Assembly: GCA_016708765.1 (NCBI GenBank)
Contig: JADJFD010000003.1
Location: 310,001-374,000 of the forward strand
Source of the DNA: Chitinophagaceae bacterium
GTDB lineage: Bacteria > Bacteroidota > Bacteroidia > Chitinophagales > Chitinophagaceae
Direction: 5' to 3'
DNA length: 64,000 bases
The notes under the pieces: model-generated
Seen by the model: the letters and a program-made list of their open reading frames with translations, nothing else
Databases searched by the model: none
Told to the model about the DNA's origin: nothing
Program-made: the position numbers and the translations under genes
In this document: positions 20,049-29,127 of the stretch, in pieces
Layout: each line of letters starts with the position of its first letter
Numbering within the stretch: the first letter of the stretch is position 1

Positions 20049-20958
20049 AAAGCATTGGATTTTTTTATTTTTTATTGCATTTTTTATTGATGCACAAGGA
20101 CAGGAATTGCAAGCCCGATTTTCTATTATTGCGGCTAAAGTAAGTACGACTACTGATAGAAAAGTATTTCAAACTTTGCAAACGGGACTTACCAATTTTT
20201 TGAATAATCGACGTTGGACTAATGATGTTTTTCAGCCCAATGAAAAAATACAATGCAGCTTTCTGTTGACGATTGAACAGGACTTGGGTAACAATATTTA
20301 TAAGGGTAAGCTGACGGTACAAGCTGCAAGGCCCATTTTTAATACTACATACGATTCACCAATTGTTAATTTTCTTGACGATAATATCGTTTTTAAGTAT
20401 ATCGAATTTCAGCCAATTGAGTTTAATGAAAACCGTGTGCAAGGGAATGACCCGATGGCCGCAAACATTACAGCCGTACTTGCTTATTATGCAAATATTA
20501 TTGTTGGATTGGATTACAATTCATTCTCGCCAAGAGGAGGTGACGCCTACTTTCAAAAAGCATGGAACATTGTAAACAATGCACCTGAAAGCAGAGATAT
20601 TACGGGATGGAAATCTTTTGAAAGCTTGCGGAACCGTTATTGGCTGGCTGAAAATCTGAATAGCAGCCGTTTTGCATTAATACACGACGCTTTGTATTCT
20701 TACTACCGTTCAGGTATGGATGTTTTTTATGAAAATGAAGATATGGGAAGAGCTGGCATTCTTAATTGTCTGAATTTTCTAAATACAGTGAATACAGAGA
20801 ATCCCAACTCAATGATAATGCAATTCTTTTTTCAAGGAAAAAGCAATGAGCTGATTAAAGTTTTTAGTAAGGCTTCTGCAGAAATGAAAGGAAGGGCAAG
20901 AGACCTTTTGACAAAACTTGATATTACACATACGCAGGATTATAAAGAGTTGAAATGA
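20041..20958 (+). CDS. porD: PorD-family protein (DUF4835), T9SS-associated
   Basis: The 305-residue product has a signal peptide (1-~20, ending DAQG) and the DUF4835 pattern beginning ELQARFSIIAAKVS, with a conserved GLDYNSFSPRGGDAYF near 157-172. DUF4835 members are named PorD because a homolog is needed for type IX secretion in Porphyromonas; the molecular role is not settled. Gene position after coaBC is conserved in the phylum. It overlaps coaBC (8 nt) and the DUF4296 gene (ATGA). Confidence 0.8.
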   Translation: MHRKHWIFLFFIAFFIDAQGQELQARFSIIAAKVSTTTDRKVFQTLQTGLTNFLNNRRWTNDVFQPNEKIQCSFLLTIEQDLGNNIYKGKLTVQAARPIFNTTYDSPIVNFLDDNIVFKYIEFQPIEFNENRVQGNDPMAANITAVLAYYANIIVGLDYNSFSPRGGDAYFQKAWNIVNNAPESRDITGWKSFESLRNRYWLAENLNSSRFALIHDALYSYYRSGMDVFYENEDMGRAGILNCLNFLNTVNTENPNSMIMQFFFQGKSNELIKVFSKASAEMKGRARDLLTKLDITHTQDYKELK

Positions 20959-21373
20959 CCAGAGTAGTAATTGCCTTTGTTTTATTTTTTGTGTAATCAG
21001 CTGTAACAACGCTGATAAGGTCCCTCGAAATATATTATCGCAAGAAAAAATGGAATCGCTGTTGCAGGATATAATGAAGGCCGATCAGTTTCTTTCAGAT
21101 TATGTTCTAAACATCGATACTTCTAAGAAGAGGGAAGTAGAAGGTGTTAAAATGTATAATCAGGTATTTGCAATTCATCAGGTAGAACCCGATAAATTTT
21201 ATAAGAGCTTGGATTATTATCAACAACATCCAGCATTACTGAAGGCCATTTTTGATTCAATAAGCAAAAGGGCTGAACAATTACCCCCTCAAAAAACTCC
21301 AATAATTACCGATTCGGTTATCAGAACACCTAAGCTTTCTGTCGGAGAAGATACCACTGCATTTGCGCAATAA
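20955..21373 (+). pseudogene. DUF4296 lipoprotein gene, frameshifted in its signal peptide
   Basis: An ATG overlapping the porD stop (ATGA, 20955) opens a signal peptide, MTRVVIAFVLFF, but the frame stops after V. The mature part reads in the next frame as lipobox-like VISC then NNADKVPRNILSQEKM and on to 21373. One extra T in the run of six at 20985-20990 joins the two into a 139-residue lipoprotein (MTRVVIAFVLFFCVISC...) of normal DUF4296 size. Function is unknown. Seen as given, only an internal ATG at 21050 would start an in-frame product lacking the signal peptide. Confidence 0.75.
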
Positions 21374-21456
21374 TGTCTATAGCGGTTTCTTTGACCATGT
21401 TATCATTTACATATACAATTAACTTCAGTATTTTTATCACAATCTAAATTTATTGC

Positions 21457-22155
21457 ATGAACAAAATAGTTGACAATGCTGATAGTGCAATCTATGATAT
21501 AAGCGACGGAGCAGTGCTTATGTTAGGTGGGTTTGGTTTATGCGGTATCCCAGAAAATTGTATTGCAGCATTAGTAAAGAAGGGTGTAAAAGGTCTTACC
21601 TGTATTTCCAACAATGCTGGTGTAGATGATTTTGGCATTGGGTTGATGTTACAGCAAAAGCAAGTTAAGAAAATGATTTCCTCTTACGTTGGTGAAAATG
21701 CAGAGTTTGAACGACAGTTATTAAGCGGCGAACTGGAAGTTGAACTAATCCCTCAGGGTACATTAGCAACAAGGTGTATGGCCGCAGGATACGGCATGCC
21801 AGCAATATTTACTCCTGCAGGCGTTGGCACAGAAGTGGCTGAAGGAAAGGAAGTACGAAATTTTAACGGGAAAGATTATCTTTTAGAATATGCATTCGAT
21901 GCAGACTATGCTTTGGTAAAGGCCTGGAAAGGAGATGCAGATGGTAATCTTATTTTTAAAGCAACTTCCAGAAATTTTAATCCATTGATGGCAATGGCGG
22001 GAAAAATAACGATTGCAGAAGTGGAAGAGTTGGTTCCATCAGGCGAATTAGATCCGAACAATATTCATGTACCAGGAATCTATGTGCATAGGGTTTTTCA
22101 AGGAAGCAATTATGAGAAAAGAATTGAGCAACGTACTGTAAGAACGAAAGAATAA
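21457..22155 (+). CDS. scoA: 3-oxoacid CoA-transferase subunit A
   Basis: The 232-residue product is a family I CoA-transferase alpha subunit: GAVLMLGGFGLCGIPENCI near residues 18-36 is the glycine-rich CoA-binding segment, and ATRCMAAGYGMPAIFTPAGVGT follows. With subunit B it moves CoA from succinyl-CoA to acetoacetate (ketone body or branched-chain degradation). It lies 10 nt upstream of scoB, forming an operon. Confidence 0.93.
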   Translation: MNKIVDNADSAIYDISDGAVLMLGGFGLCGIPENCIAALVKKGVKGLTCISNNAGVDDFGIGLMLQQKQVKKMISSYVGENAEFERQLLSGELEVELIPQGTLATRCMAAGYGMPAIFTPAGVGTEVAEGKEVRNFNGKDYLLEYAFDADYALVKAWKGDADGNLIFKATSRNFNPLMAMAGKITIAEVEELVPSGELDPNNIHVPGIYVHRVFQGSNYEKRIEQRTVRTKE

Positions 22156-22165
22156 ATGTAGAAAA

Positions 22166-22825
22166 ATGGCTTTATCTAAAGAACAAATAGCACAACGCAT
22201 CGCAAAAGAATTAAAGGATGGATATTATGTCAATCTTGGTATTGGTATTCCAACTTTAGTTGCTAATTATATTCCGGCTGGAGTGAATGTAGTGCTACAA
22301 AGTGAAAATGGTTTGTTGGGAATGGGACCTTTCCCTTTTGTTGGCGAAGAAGATGCAGACTTGATTAATGCAGGAAAACAAACGATTACAACACTTCCGG
22401 GTTCTGCCTTTTTTGACTCTGCTATGAGCTTTGGAATGATAAGGGCCGGAAAAGTGGATTTAACGGTGCTGGGTGCCATGGAAGTAAGTGATCAAGGAGA
22501 TATTGCCAATTGGAAGATACCGGGCAAAATGGTAAAAGGAATGGGCGGTGCGATGGACTTGGTAGCTAGTGCCCAAAACATAATAGTTGCAATGATGCAT
22601 ACCAACCCAAAAGGAGCATCCAAATTATTATCAGCATGTACGCTTCCGCTAACAGGTGTAAAATGTGTAAAAAAGATAGTAAGTGATTTAGCAGTGCTAG
22701 ATGTTACCCCACACGGTTTCAGATTGCTTGAAAGAGCACCGGGTGTAACGGTAGAAGAAATCAAAGAAAAAACTTCAGGAAAATTAATTGTAGAAGGAGA
22801 GATTCCGGAAATGCAATTTGATTAA
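22166..22825 (+). CDS. scoB: 3-oxoacid CoA-transferase subunit B
   Basis: The 219-residue product carries the catalytic-Glu motif SENGLLGMGP (Glu about residue 46), which forms the enzyme-CoA thioester in family I CoA-transferases, and GGAMDLV later. It is the partner of scoA. Its last bases overlap the end of the convergent response-regulator gene by 4 nt. Confidence 0.93.
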   Translation: MALSKEQIAQRIAKELKDGYYVNLGIGIPTLVANYIPAGVNVVLQSENGLLGMGPFPFVGEEDADLINAGKQTITTLPGSAFFDSAMSFGMIRAGKVDLTVLGAMEVSDQGDIANWKIPGKMVKGMGGAMDLVASAQNIIVAMMHTNPKGASKLLSACTLPLTGVKCVKKIVSDLAVLDVTPHGFRLLERAPGVTVEEIKEKTSGKLIVEGEIPEMQFD

Positions 22826-23472
22826 TCAATCAGATTATTTTTTACTGCAAAGAACACCAGACCAGCCGTATTCTTACAGCCAAAGCGTTCCATCAGCCTG
22901 TCTTTTATTGCTTCCACAGTTCTTGGGCTTATTTCCATTTTTTGGGCAATTTCCGCAGCGGTAAATTCCATACAGATAAAGCGGAGTACATCTTTTTCTT
23001 TATCGCTTAAAGTAATTTCGCTATTCAGAGAAGGTATTACTTTTTGTCTTGCATGAGATTTTTTCAGCAGTATTCGGTTCACAAAATTATTGAGGTAGTA
23101 TCCTTTTTCAAACACTTCCATAATGGCCCTGCGAATTTCATTCGGCTCAGAGTTTTTAAGCAGGTAACCATTGGCGCCATTCTCCATCAGGTGATAAACA
23201 AAACGTTCATCTTCGTACATGCTCAGTACTAATACTTTTATTTGTGGATATTGTTTGCTGATTGTTTTAGTAGCTTCTATTCCGTCTTTACCGGGCATTC
23301 TCAGGTCCATCAATACCACATCAGGCTCTGAATCTTTTAATCCATTAAGAAGATCCTCTCCGTTTTCTGCTTCCTGTACAAACTTTATATTGGTAAATGG
23401 TCGAAGAGAAAGTATAACCCCTTTTCTGAATATTTTATGATCGTCTGCAATCGCTACCTTGATGGGTTCCAT
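22822..23472 (-). CDS. NarL-family response regulator (regulator A)
   Basis: The 216-residue product has a receiver domain (IADDHKIFRKG; phospho-acceptor Asp in VVLMDLRMPGKDG, ~56; Lys in YLLKN, ~106) and a LuxR-type HTH (LSDKEKDVLRFICMEFTAAEIAQKM...SPRTVEAIKDRL). It is probably phosphorylated by histidine kinase A, whose gene ends 70 nt upstream, and would act as a DNA-binding regulator. With the kinase and the membrane protein at 24386 it forms a three-gene sensory cassette paralogous to that at 25968-28110. Confidence 0.93.
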   Translation of the reverse strand: MEPIKVAIADDHKIFRKGVILSLRPFTNIKFVQEAENGEDLLNGLKDSEPDVVLMDLRMPGKDGIEATKTISKQYPQIKVLVLSMYEDERFVYHLMENGANGYLLKNSEPNEIRRAIMEVFEKGYYLNNFVNRILLKKSHARQKVIPSLNSEITLSDKEKDVLRFICMEFTAAEIAQKMEISPRTVEAIKDRLMERFGCKNTAGLVFFAVKNNLID

Positions 23473-23542
23473 AGTTTATTGATATTGTAACAAAGTTAAA
23501 TGATTAGAAGGGTTTATTACACTTAAAACCGCTTCATATAAT

Positions 23543-24367
23543 TTATTCATACGGGGCATCCTGTGGCAGCTCTACAGTTACTTTGTAGTACGTTTGAGAA
23601 ATATCTTTTTCAAAATTTATATTTCCTTGTACCAACCGTAAGCGGCTGGTAATATTTTTAAGGCCAAGGCCTACGTTGCTTTTATTCAGTTTGTCAAAAT
23701 CTGCCTGTATAATGCCGCGGCCATCATGGTGTATTCTTAAATAGAATTTTTCTGCATGCACATTTTGTGTAAGATGAATAAAGCTGGAATTGCTATGCTT
23801 AAGAATATTATTGATGAGTTCCTGTACCACACGGAAAATAATTAGTTCCTTTTCCTCTTTCAACCTGTCCTTATATTCATGAAAACGGCTGCTGGCATTT
23901 ATACTGCCGGAGCCACTTATTTTCTGGAATAAATCATTAACAGCAGATTCTAATCCAAAATTTTTGAGAGTAGGTGGCATTAAGCTATGACTAATGTTAC
24001 GAACCAGTTGAATGGTATCATCAATGATCTGTCTTGCCTGGAAGATGGATTGTAACTGTGTAGCCTTATCCTGGTTTACTAAGTTCTCATTCAGGTAAAG
24101 ACGGGCAGTTGCCAGCAACGGTCCGGCATCATCATGTAGATCGGCGGCAAGACGCTGTCTTTCTTCTTCCTGTAGTTTAATAGAGGCATTCAGCAATATC
24201 TTTTGCTGATCGGCTTCCATCTGCTGAATCTTTTTATGAAAACGAAGCACCCGACGCTGGTGCATGATAAGGAAAACAATAAGACCAACCACCAATATAA
24301 TCATCCCTACTGTTCCGAGAAACAGTACGGTTGAAACGGAGGTTTTGGTGGCTTGCAGGAAGAACAT
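23543..24367 (-). CDS. sensor histidine kinase, NarX/HisKA_3 type (kinase A)
   Basis: The 274-residue product has one N-terminal membrane helix (~14-34), a short coiled-coil linker, a HisKA_3 phosphoacceptor motif (ERQRLAADLHDDAGP, His ~77) and a HATPase domain (N-box QELINNILKHS, G-boxes DGRGI and GLGLKNI). It has almost no extracellular domain, so it probably senses through a partner; the polytopic protein encoded 18 nt upstream (24386-25045) is the obvious candidate. It pairs with regulator A. Confidence 0.92.
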   Translation of the reverse strand: MFFLQATKTSVSTVLFLGTVGMIILVVGLIVFLIMHQRRVLRFHKKIQQMEADQQKILLNASIKLQEEERQRLAADLHDDAGPLLATARLYLNENLVNQDKATQLQSIFQARQIIDDTIQLVRNISHSLMPPTLKNFGLESAVNDLFQKISGSGSINASSRFHEYKDRLKEEKELIIFRVVQELINNILKHSNSSFIHLTQNVHAEKFYLRIHHDGRGIIQADFDKLNKSNVGLGLKNITSRLRLVQGNINFEKDISQTYYKVTVELPQDAPYE

Positions 24368-24385
24368 AATGGTTGGTGGTTAAAA

Positions 24386-25045
24386 TTATATCATGTCTAG
24401 GTTTGGAATTGAATTATATTTTGTTCCCTTTAGTTGACTTTTATTTTTGGCATAAATAAAAATTCCAACGCCAAATAATATATTCTTTAAAAACTCAGTT
24501 AGATATGTAATATTTCCGAAAGTACTAATTTGATCAGGAGGTAAATGGTTAATTAAAATGAAAAAGAAAAATGAGCCTCCCAGATAAACCAAAATGCCAA
24601 CAGAAAGCCAGAATATATAGTGGTCATAAATGTAGGTACTTCCTGAGGTTTTGGAAAATTGCAAGAAGAAATAAACGATATATACTAGCATTAATATTGT
24701 TTCTATTCCGATTGGAACAGAATCTAGCCTAGTATTATTAGTATTTAAATAGTAAAGTATTTGAAATACAAGAAAAAGAATTGATGAAACAACAATAAAT
24801 TTTTTGAATTGCTTGTCTTTTATAACTGGCCAAATAAGGTAGGTTAAAAAAAGATATTCTATATAAGTATAACAAAAAAGGTATGTTTTTATGTATTCTT
24901 TGGGAATGCTTTTGTAGGTATTTAATAGGAAAAAGAAAACTATTCCATATATAGCTATAGACAAAGGTATTTTATCCTTAAACTTATTTTTAGAAAATAA
25001 TAAAGAAAGAGGTAGAAGAAAGTAGGAGTAATAGACTATATGCAA
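24386..25045 (-). CDS. polytopic membrane protein (sensor-like partner of kinase A)
   Basis: The 219-residue product is almost all hydrophobic, with about six or seven predicted membrane helices and short loops. I do not recognise a named domain. The segment YIFWLSVGILVYLGGSFFFF aligns with SFWIMSGIFFYSIFSIPYYL of the protein at 27397, and both sit directly upstream of a kinase-regulator pair, so the family is probably a membrane sensor that hands its signal to the kinase. Function is inferred from context only. Codon use is very A/T-rich. Confidence 0.7.
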   Translation of the reverse strand: MHIVYYSYFLLPLSLLFSKNKFKDKIPLSIAIYGIVFFFLLNTYKSIPKEYIKTYLFCYTYIEYLFLTYLIWPVIKDKQFKKFIVVSSILFLVFQILYYLNTNNTRLDSVPIGIETILMLVYIVYFFLQFSKTSGSTYIYDHYIFWLSVGILVYLGGSFFFFILINHLPPDQISTFGNITYLTEFLKNILFGVGIFIYAKNKSQLKGTKYNSIPNLDMI

Positions 25046-25539
25046 AAAAAGCTTTTCTATAATTTTGGATTTTAATCAAAACTAGAAAAACTTTTTTAAA
25101 GTTTGTAAACAAGTTGAAATATAAATGTGAGGAATTAATCTTCCCAAACAAATATATCAACTTCCATGTTCCAATTCCTTTTCATAACAGTAACGTTTTT
25201 AAAGCCTTATTCGAAATATCTCGTAGTGTAAAAATTAGAAACAGTGAGATGTAATACAATCATACCTTTATTAAATAGTTACACCTATAATGACGTAAAA
25301 GCTAATACTGGCAAGGGTTTTAACGATATTGGTTCGAAAACATACGTATTAAAAAGGGGTATGTTTACTAAGTAAAGTTAGTAAAATTACGGTAGATAAA
25401 GTAGTAAGATTACCCGGTAATTGTCCGGTTGTTAACAGCTGTGGATAATAAAGGTGGCGAATTTGGTCTTTCGGCTTGGAATAATCACCCATCGCTGAAG
25501 CTACGGATGACAAGAAAAATAAGTTGATTGATACTGGAT

Positions 25540-25690
25540 TTTGCTTACGGTTTCATTGGTATTGGAAATACTATTCAGGACGGTTTCTAAGGACATTGGA
25601 CGATTTGAGGGGCTCGATCCTCATCAATCAACTTGCATCAAAAGTATATATACACTACAATGTGTACAAGAGCAAAACTTCCTGTTTCCA
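25540..25690 (+). repeat. segment homologous to 34797-34935 (copy 1)
   Basis: Shared blocks in the same order include GGATTTT, GGACGGTTT, GGACATTG, TCAATCAACTT, CAAAAGTATAT and ACAAGAGCA. The copies differ by small indels. Copy 2 lies upstream of regulator D, so the segment may be a promoter region carried along in a duplication. Confidence 0.55.
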
Positions 25691-25867
25691 AACTTTCGGT
25701 AATTACTTATAGCATCGTAATTTTTCATATGCTACATGAAAAATCACGGTAAGGTGAATGAAAAAATACGAGTAATCGGAAATTGAGTTAATTAAGTGCA
25801 ACCGGAGCATCGTTACTCAGCATTTCATATTGTCATCGCACCAGGCTTGATTGTTGTCACCCCTGAT

Positions 25868-25927
25868 ATGATTCGGGTCTTTCTTATATATATTTACCAA
25901 TTCTATTTTAACCATTCGCTGAAATAG
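25868..25927 (+). pseudogene. 3'-end relic of a paralog of the gene at 32008
   Basis: The last ~15 codons read YIYQFYFNHSLK then TAG, against PIYQFSFNYSLK then TAG in the intact gene (32814-32850); the shared block ACCAATTCT..TTTAAC.ATTCG.TGAAATAGTTTT is clear at DNA level and continues into the 3' flank. Nothing upstream is recognisable as the rest of the gene. It marks the left edge of the accessory locus. Confidence 0.6.
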
Positions 25928-25967
25928 TTTTATTTCTAGCTGTTTTTTATAGCAAACCACATCTTTT

Positions 25968-26633
25968 TTAAAAAGTAACTACACCATGGCGTATAGCCAC
26001 CATTGCCAACCCTACTCTGCTCTTTACATCTAGTTTTATAAATAACCCATCTCGTAAAGTATCAACTGACCTTGGGTTTAGGCTCATTTGTTGGGCAATT
26101 TCTTTATAGGTAAGATCGGAACAGGCCAATTTTAAAAAATTTAATTCCTGGTCAGATAAAAGAGCCTTTTGCAAACCTGTATTGCCATCAGGGTTGTTTC
26201 TGAAAAGATTTACCAGTTTACCGGTGCTGTGGTTAGAGTAATAGAAACCTGATTGCACTACAGAATGAATAGCAAAATTTAATTCGGAAGGATGTACATC
26301 TTTTTTCAAAAATCCTTTTACTCCGGTTTGTAGCAATTTTATCATCGAAAGCTCCGAATCGTACATGGTAAGCAATAGTACCGGAATAGCAGGGTGGTTT
26401 TTGTGCAGCCACTCTGCCGTTTCAAAGCCATTCATGTTTGGCATATTCAGGTCAAGTATTACCACATCGGGAACTGTACCAGATTCAATGCTTTCTGTAA
26501 GCTCTTTGCCTGTGCCTGAATGATGAATAACTTTACAATCGCCAAAATTATCTATAAGCTTAGCCAGTGCATTACGTAGCAAAACATGGTCATCAGCCAG
26601 GGCTACTTTTATTTTAATGGAAGCGTTGTTCAT
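25968..26633 (-). CDS. NarL-family response regulator (regulator B)
   Basis: The 221-residue product has a receiver domain (LADDHVLLRNAL, Asp in VVILDLNMPNMNG ~60, Lys in GFLKKD) and a LuxR-type HTH (LSDQELNFLKLACSDLTYKEIAQQM...NPRSVDTLRDGL). Its ATG overlaps the kinase B stop by 4 nt (ATGA), so it is translationally coupled to its likely kinase. It is more divergent from the other three regulators of this window than they are from each other. Confidence 0.93.
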   Translation of the reverse strand: MNNASIKIKVALADDHVLLRNALAKLIDNFGDCKVIHHSGTGKELTESIESGTVPDVVILDLNMPNMNGFETAEWLHKNHPAIPVLLLTMYDSELSMIKLLQTGVKGFLKKDVHPSELNFAIHSVVQSGFYYSNHSTGKLVNLFRNNPDGNTGLQKALLSDQELNFLKLACSDLTYKEIAQQMSLNPRSVDTLRDGLFIKLDVKSRVGLAMVAIRHGVVTF

Positions 26634-27421
26634 ATATTAGAATAAGGGATAATAAATGTAATTGATGTGCCTTGCGAAGGAATGCTTTTTAACTCAAATT
26701 TACCGCCAACAGTTTTGGTTCTGGATTCTATATTTTTTAGCCCAGCCGCTCCGTTTTTCCCTGCCATATCCTTATCAAACCCAATGCCATTATCGGTAAT
26801 GTTAATGGTAACTGCGACATCATTGTAATGTAGCTGCAAGGAAACATTTTTGGCATCAGCATGTTTGATAATATTATTGAACGATTCTTGCATAATGCGG
26901 AAAATGATCAATTCAGTTTGCGGCTCCATAAAAACGGGATTGCCGGTGCATGTATACTCAACAGTAAATAGCTGCGCCTGCTTTAACTGTGTTACCTCCT
27001 CATCAATAGCTTTTAATAATCCATGCTCTGTAATAATATTTGCATTCAGGCTTTTAGAAATATCGCTCAAGTCGCAGATGCTACGGCTTAAAAGAACTAC
27101 CGAACTTTCTACTTTTTCCTGCATTGTTTCTTTATCTTCCCAGTTAAGTGTATTCAGTTGCAGTTTGGCAAGGGTAAGGGAGAGGCTGATATTATCATGT
27201 ATTTCACGGGATATATGCTGAAAAGTCTGTTCTTGTATTTCAAGTTGGGTGTTGAGTATAGCTTTTTCATGATCTGATTTTAATTGTTCAAGATTTTGAA
27301 CAAAAGAGTGCTGCTTTTTTTTATACAGGTACAGGATGCTGATGATGAAGGCTATTAAAAAAAGGATAAGCCCGGACACTACCACCAGAAATATAACTAT
27401 ATCGTAAGAGGTTTTTTGCAT
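26630..27421 (-). CDS. sensor histidine kinase, NarX/HisKA_3 type (kinase B)
   Basis: The 263-residue product has one N-terminal membrane helix (~8-33), a coiled-coil linker, the phosphoacceptor QHISREIHDNISLSL (His ~77) and a HATPase domain (QESFNNIIKHA, DNGIGF, GAAGLKNI). It overlaps regulator B by 4 nt at its end and the membrane protein gene at 27397 by 25 nt at its start, so all three are one tightly coupled operon. It lacks a sizeable sensor domain of its own. Confidence 0.92.
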   Translation of the reverse strand: MQKTSYDIVIFLVVVSGLILFLIAFIISILYLYKKKQHSFVQNLEQLKSDHEKAILNTQLEIQEQTFQHISREIHDNISLSLTLAKLQLNTLNWEDKETMQEKVESSVVLLSRSICDLSDISKSLNANIITEHGLLKAIDEEVTQLKQAQLFTVEYTCTGNPVFMEPQTELIIFRIMQESFNNIIKHADAKNVSLQLHYNDVAVTINITDNGIGFDKDMAGKNGAAGLKNIESRTKTVGGKFELKSIPSQGTSITFIIPYSNI

Positions 27422-28110
27422 AGAAAGGATTTGGAAAGAAAAATAAAATTGATAGAAAAGGGTAAATAGTAAAATAATGCTACTAATATATTCTGATTGG
27501 CTATCCTATTTAAAAAGAGATAATTCGAAATAAGATAATAGGGAATGGAGAATATTGAATAGAAGAAAATGCCCGACATAATCCAAAATGAAGGTCTGTT
27601 TAAAAGAGGTTCTGAAGATACATTTTGTAATAGCCAAATAAAATAAAATATACAAACAAGTAACAATAAACAAAATTCCAGTGCTCCAATAACCTTGGCA
27701 ATGTATGGAAGACGGGCAGTTATTGAGATAAAATTAATAAATAGAAAACTGCATACAATTAGGCTATAGAGTATAGAAATTATTATCAGGACTTTCTTTA
27801 ACCTAGTACTTTTAATAACCTTAGAAAAAAAATAGTAATACACTAGTAGCTCAATTAATGCTATAAGGGTATTTGTAGTGCGTAAAAATAATGATGTAAA
27901 CTTTATACTAATTTCTGAATTATTCATGATATATAAATCAATCAAAAATATTGATAGGTCAAATGCTATATATATTATAAATAGTTTCCCTGTTTTATAA
28001 GTTCTTGCATAAGTTATGGCTAGTATTAAAGCAGTTATCTCAACTATTAATAATATAAATTCTGAGTAATAGTTTTCTTGAAATTTATTAAACAGGTTCT
28101 CAAAATCCAT
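27397..28110 (-). CDS. polytopic membrane protein (sensor-like partner of kinase B)
   Basis: The 237-residue product has about seven membrane helices and no named domain that I recognise. Architecture, length and position match the protein at 24386, and the SFWIMSGIFFYSIFSIPYYL segment aligns with it. The coding region overlaps kinase B by 25 nt. It is transcribed divergently from the cassette array, whose first repeat starts only 60 bp from its start codon; this is the usual geometry of a regulator and its target, but control of the array is an inference. Confidence 0.7.
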   Translation of the reverse strand: MDFENLFNKFQENYYSEFILLIVEITALILAITYARTYKTGKLFIIYIAFDLSIFLIDLYIMNNSEISIKFTSLFLRTTNTLIALIELLVYYYFFSKVIKSTRLKKVLIIISILYSLIVCSFLFINFISITARLPYIAKVIGALEFCLLLLVCIFYFIWLLQNVSSEPLLNRPSFWIMSGIFFYSIFSIPYYLISNYLFLNRIANQNILVALFYYLPFSINFIFLSKSFLCKKPLTI

Positions 28111-28170
28111 CTTTTACAAATTATAAAGCTAAGTTAACCTCCTGTTCCTTCTAAACAGATAAAAAAGCTT

Positions 28171-28442
28171 CCGAAAAAAACGTTTGAAAATGTTTTTTTC
28201 CTCATTGATTTTTAGAAAAACAACAGCAAATTTGATGAATAAAGCTCTTTGAGACGGTGAAAACAACAGTATAAATTGTTGCAATCACCGATAAATTTCA
28301 GGAAAGAACATTTTTTTCATGATGATTTCCCATGGCTTTGGTAATTGGTGCAGGTAGGTTTGTTGTATCATTTGATTTTGTAACCGGAACAATATTAAAT
28401 GCTACGGGAAAGCCGAAAACCGGGTTTTGAAAAGAGTAGGCG
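28171..28442 (+). repeat. cassette leader repeat, copy 1 (R1)
   Basis: 272 bp, about 95% identical to 29497-29768 and close to 30768-31039. It ends 14 nt before the ATG of the first secreted-protein gene. It contains a conserved hairpin (28255-28290: CGGTGA/TCACCG and CAACA/TGTTG arms, three-base internal loop, eight-base apical loop) and a TAGGTTTG candidate -7 box (28355-28362). Unlike copies 2 and 3 it lacks the preceding 88-bp signal-peptide segment, and its version of the small open frame carries a TAG. Confidence 0.9.
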
Positions 28443-28456
28443 AAAAAAATATTATA

Positions 28457-29038
28457 ATGAAAAATAAACTAATGACTTTCACTTTAATTATGCTTTTAGT
28501 CGGGAATTTCAGCTTCGGAATGAATTATCCTTCTAATATTAATGTTTATGTTAGAGAAACAAACAAACTAACTCAAAATCAAAGACAAGAACAAAATCTT
28601 TTAGATATTTACAAAAATCTTGATAAAGAGATTTTGAATAGTGGTGACGAAAAGCAGATTAAACACTATTTAATTAATAAAAACAAAGAAATTGCAGAAT
28701 ATCTAATTAATAAATACCCCAAGTTTGGGTCATTTGATGAATTAGAATATGATATAATTGGTGATAATGATTTTTCTACATTTGGTTTAATATATGCGTT
28801 AGCAGAACATGCTGGACTTTTAGATAGCAATAAGGAAAGTATTAACACAAATAGAAATGCTTTTTGGGAATGTGTAGGTGGAGTTTTGGGTATAACAGCA
28901 ATATATGATCTTATCGGTGGCGCATCTGGTGCTACATACGGTTCAACATGGTCAGTTGTAAAAAAATTGGCTAAGCGATACGTTGGTTGGATTGGAGTTG
29001 GTTTTGCATTATATGAAATTGCAACTACCTGTTTTTAA
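28457..29038 (+). CDS. cassette 1 secreted protein, putative bacteriocin-like effector
   Basis: The 193-residue product starts MKNKLMTFTLIMLLVGNFSFG, a clear Sec signal peptide; the ATG at 28457 fits better than an in-frame codon 30 nt upstream inside the repeat. The middle (~25-135) is charged and helical. The last ~60 residues are hydrophobic and Gly-rich: ECVGGVLGITAIYDLIGG, then ASGATYGSTW and GWIGVGFALYEIATTCF, with one Cys at each end that could form a disulfide. I recognise no domain. Layout (signal peptide, helical pro-like region, small-residue membrane-active-looking tail) and the following two-helix membrane protein suggest an exported toxin or bacteriocin with an immunity partner. 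That function is inferred. Confidence 0.75.
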   Translation: MKNKLMTFTLIMLLVGNFSFGMNYPSNINVYVRETNKLTQNQRQEQNLLDIYKNLDKEILNSGDEKQIKHYLINKNKEIAEYLINKYPKFGSFDELEYDIIGDNDFSTFGLIYALAEHAGLLDSNKESINTNRNAFWECVGGVLGITAIYDLIGGASGATYGSTWSVVKKLAKRYVGWIGVGFALYEIATTCF

Positions 29039-29127
29039 TATATTATTCAAGTCAATTGTGCCTTTAGATTTCTATTATTTTTAATAAACATTAAAAATCC
29101 ATTTTATAAATAATACCTGACTTAAAA

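Larger units (their letters stand above)
25046..25967. other. 922-bp gene-poor interval with relics
   Basis: No convincing gene. The interval holds a segment homologous to the one before regulator D (25540-25690) and, just before the next gene, a short relic of the 3' end of the gene at 32008. A 62-codon open frame at 25524 lies inside the duplicated noncoding segment and shows no coding character. The rest looks like decayed sequence. Confidence 0.6.

Noticed and set aside
25524..25712. 62-codon plus-strand open frame
   Set aside because: Same duplicated segment, no matching frame in the other copy, no coding character.
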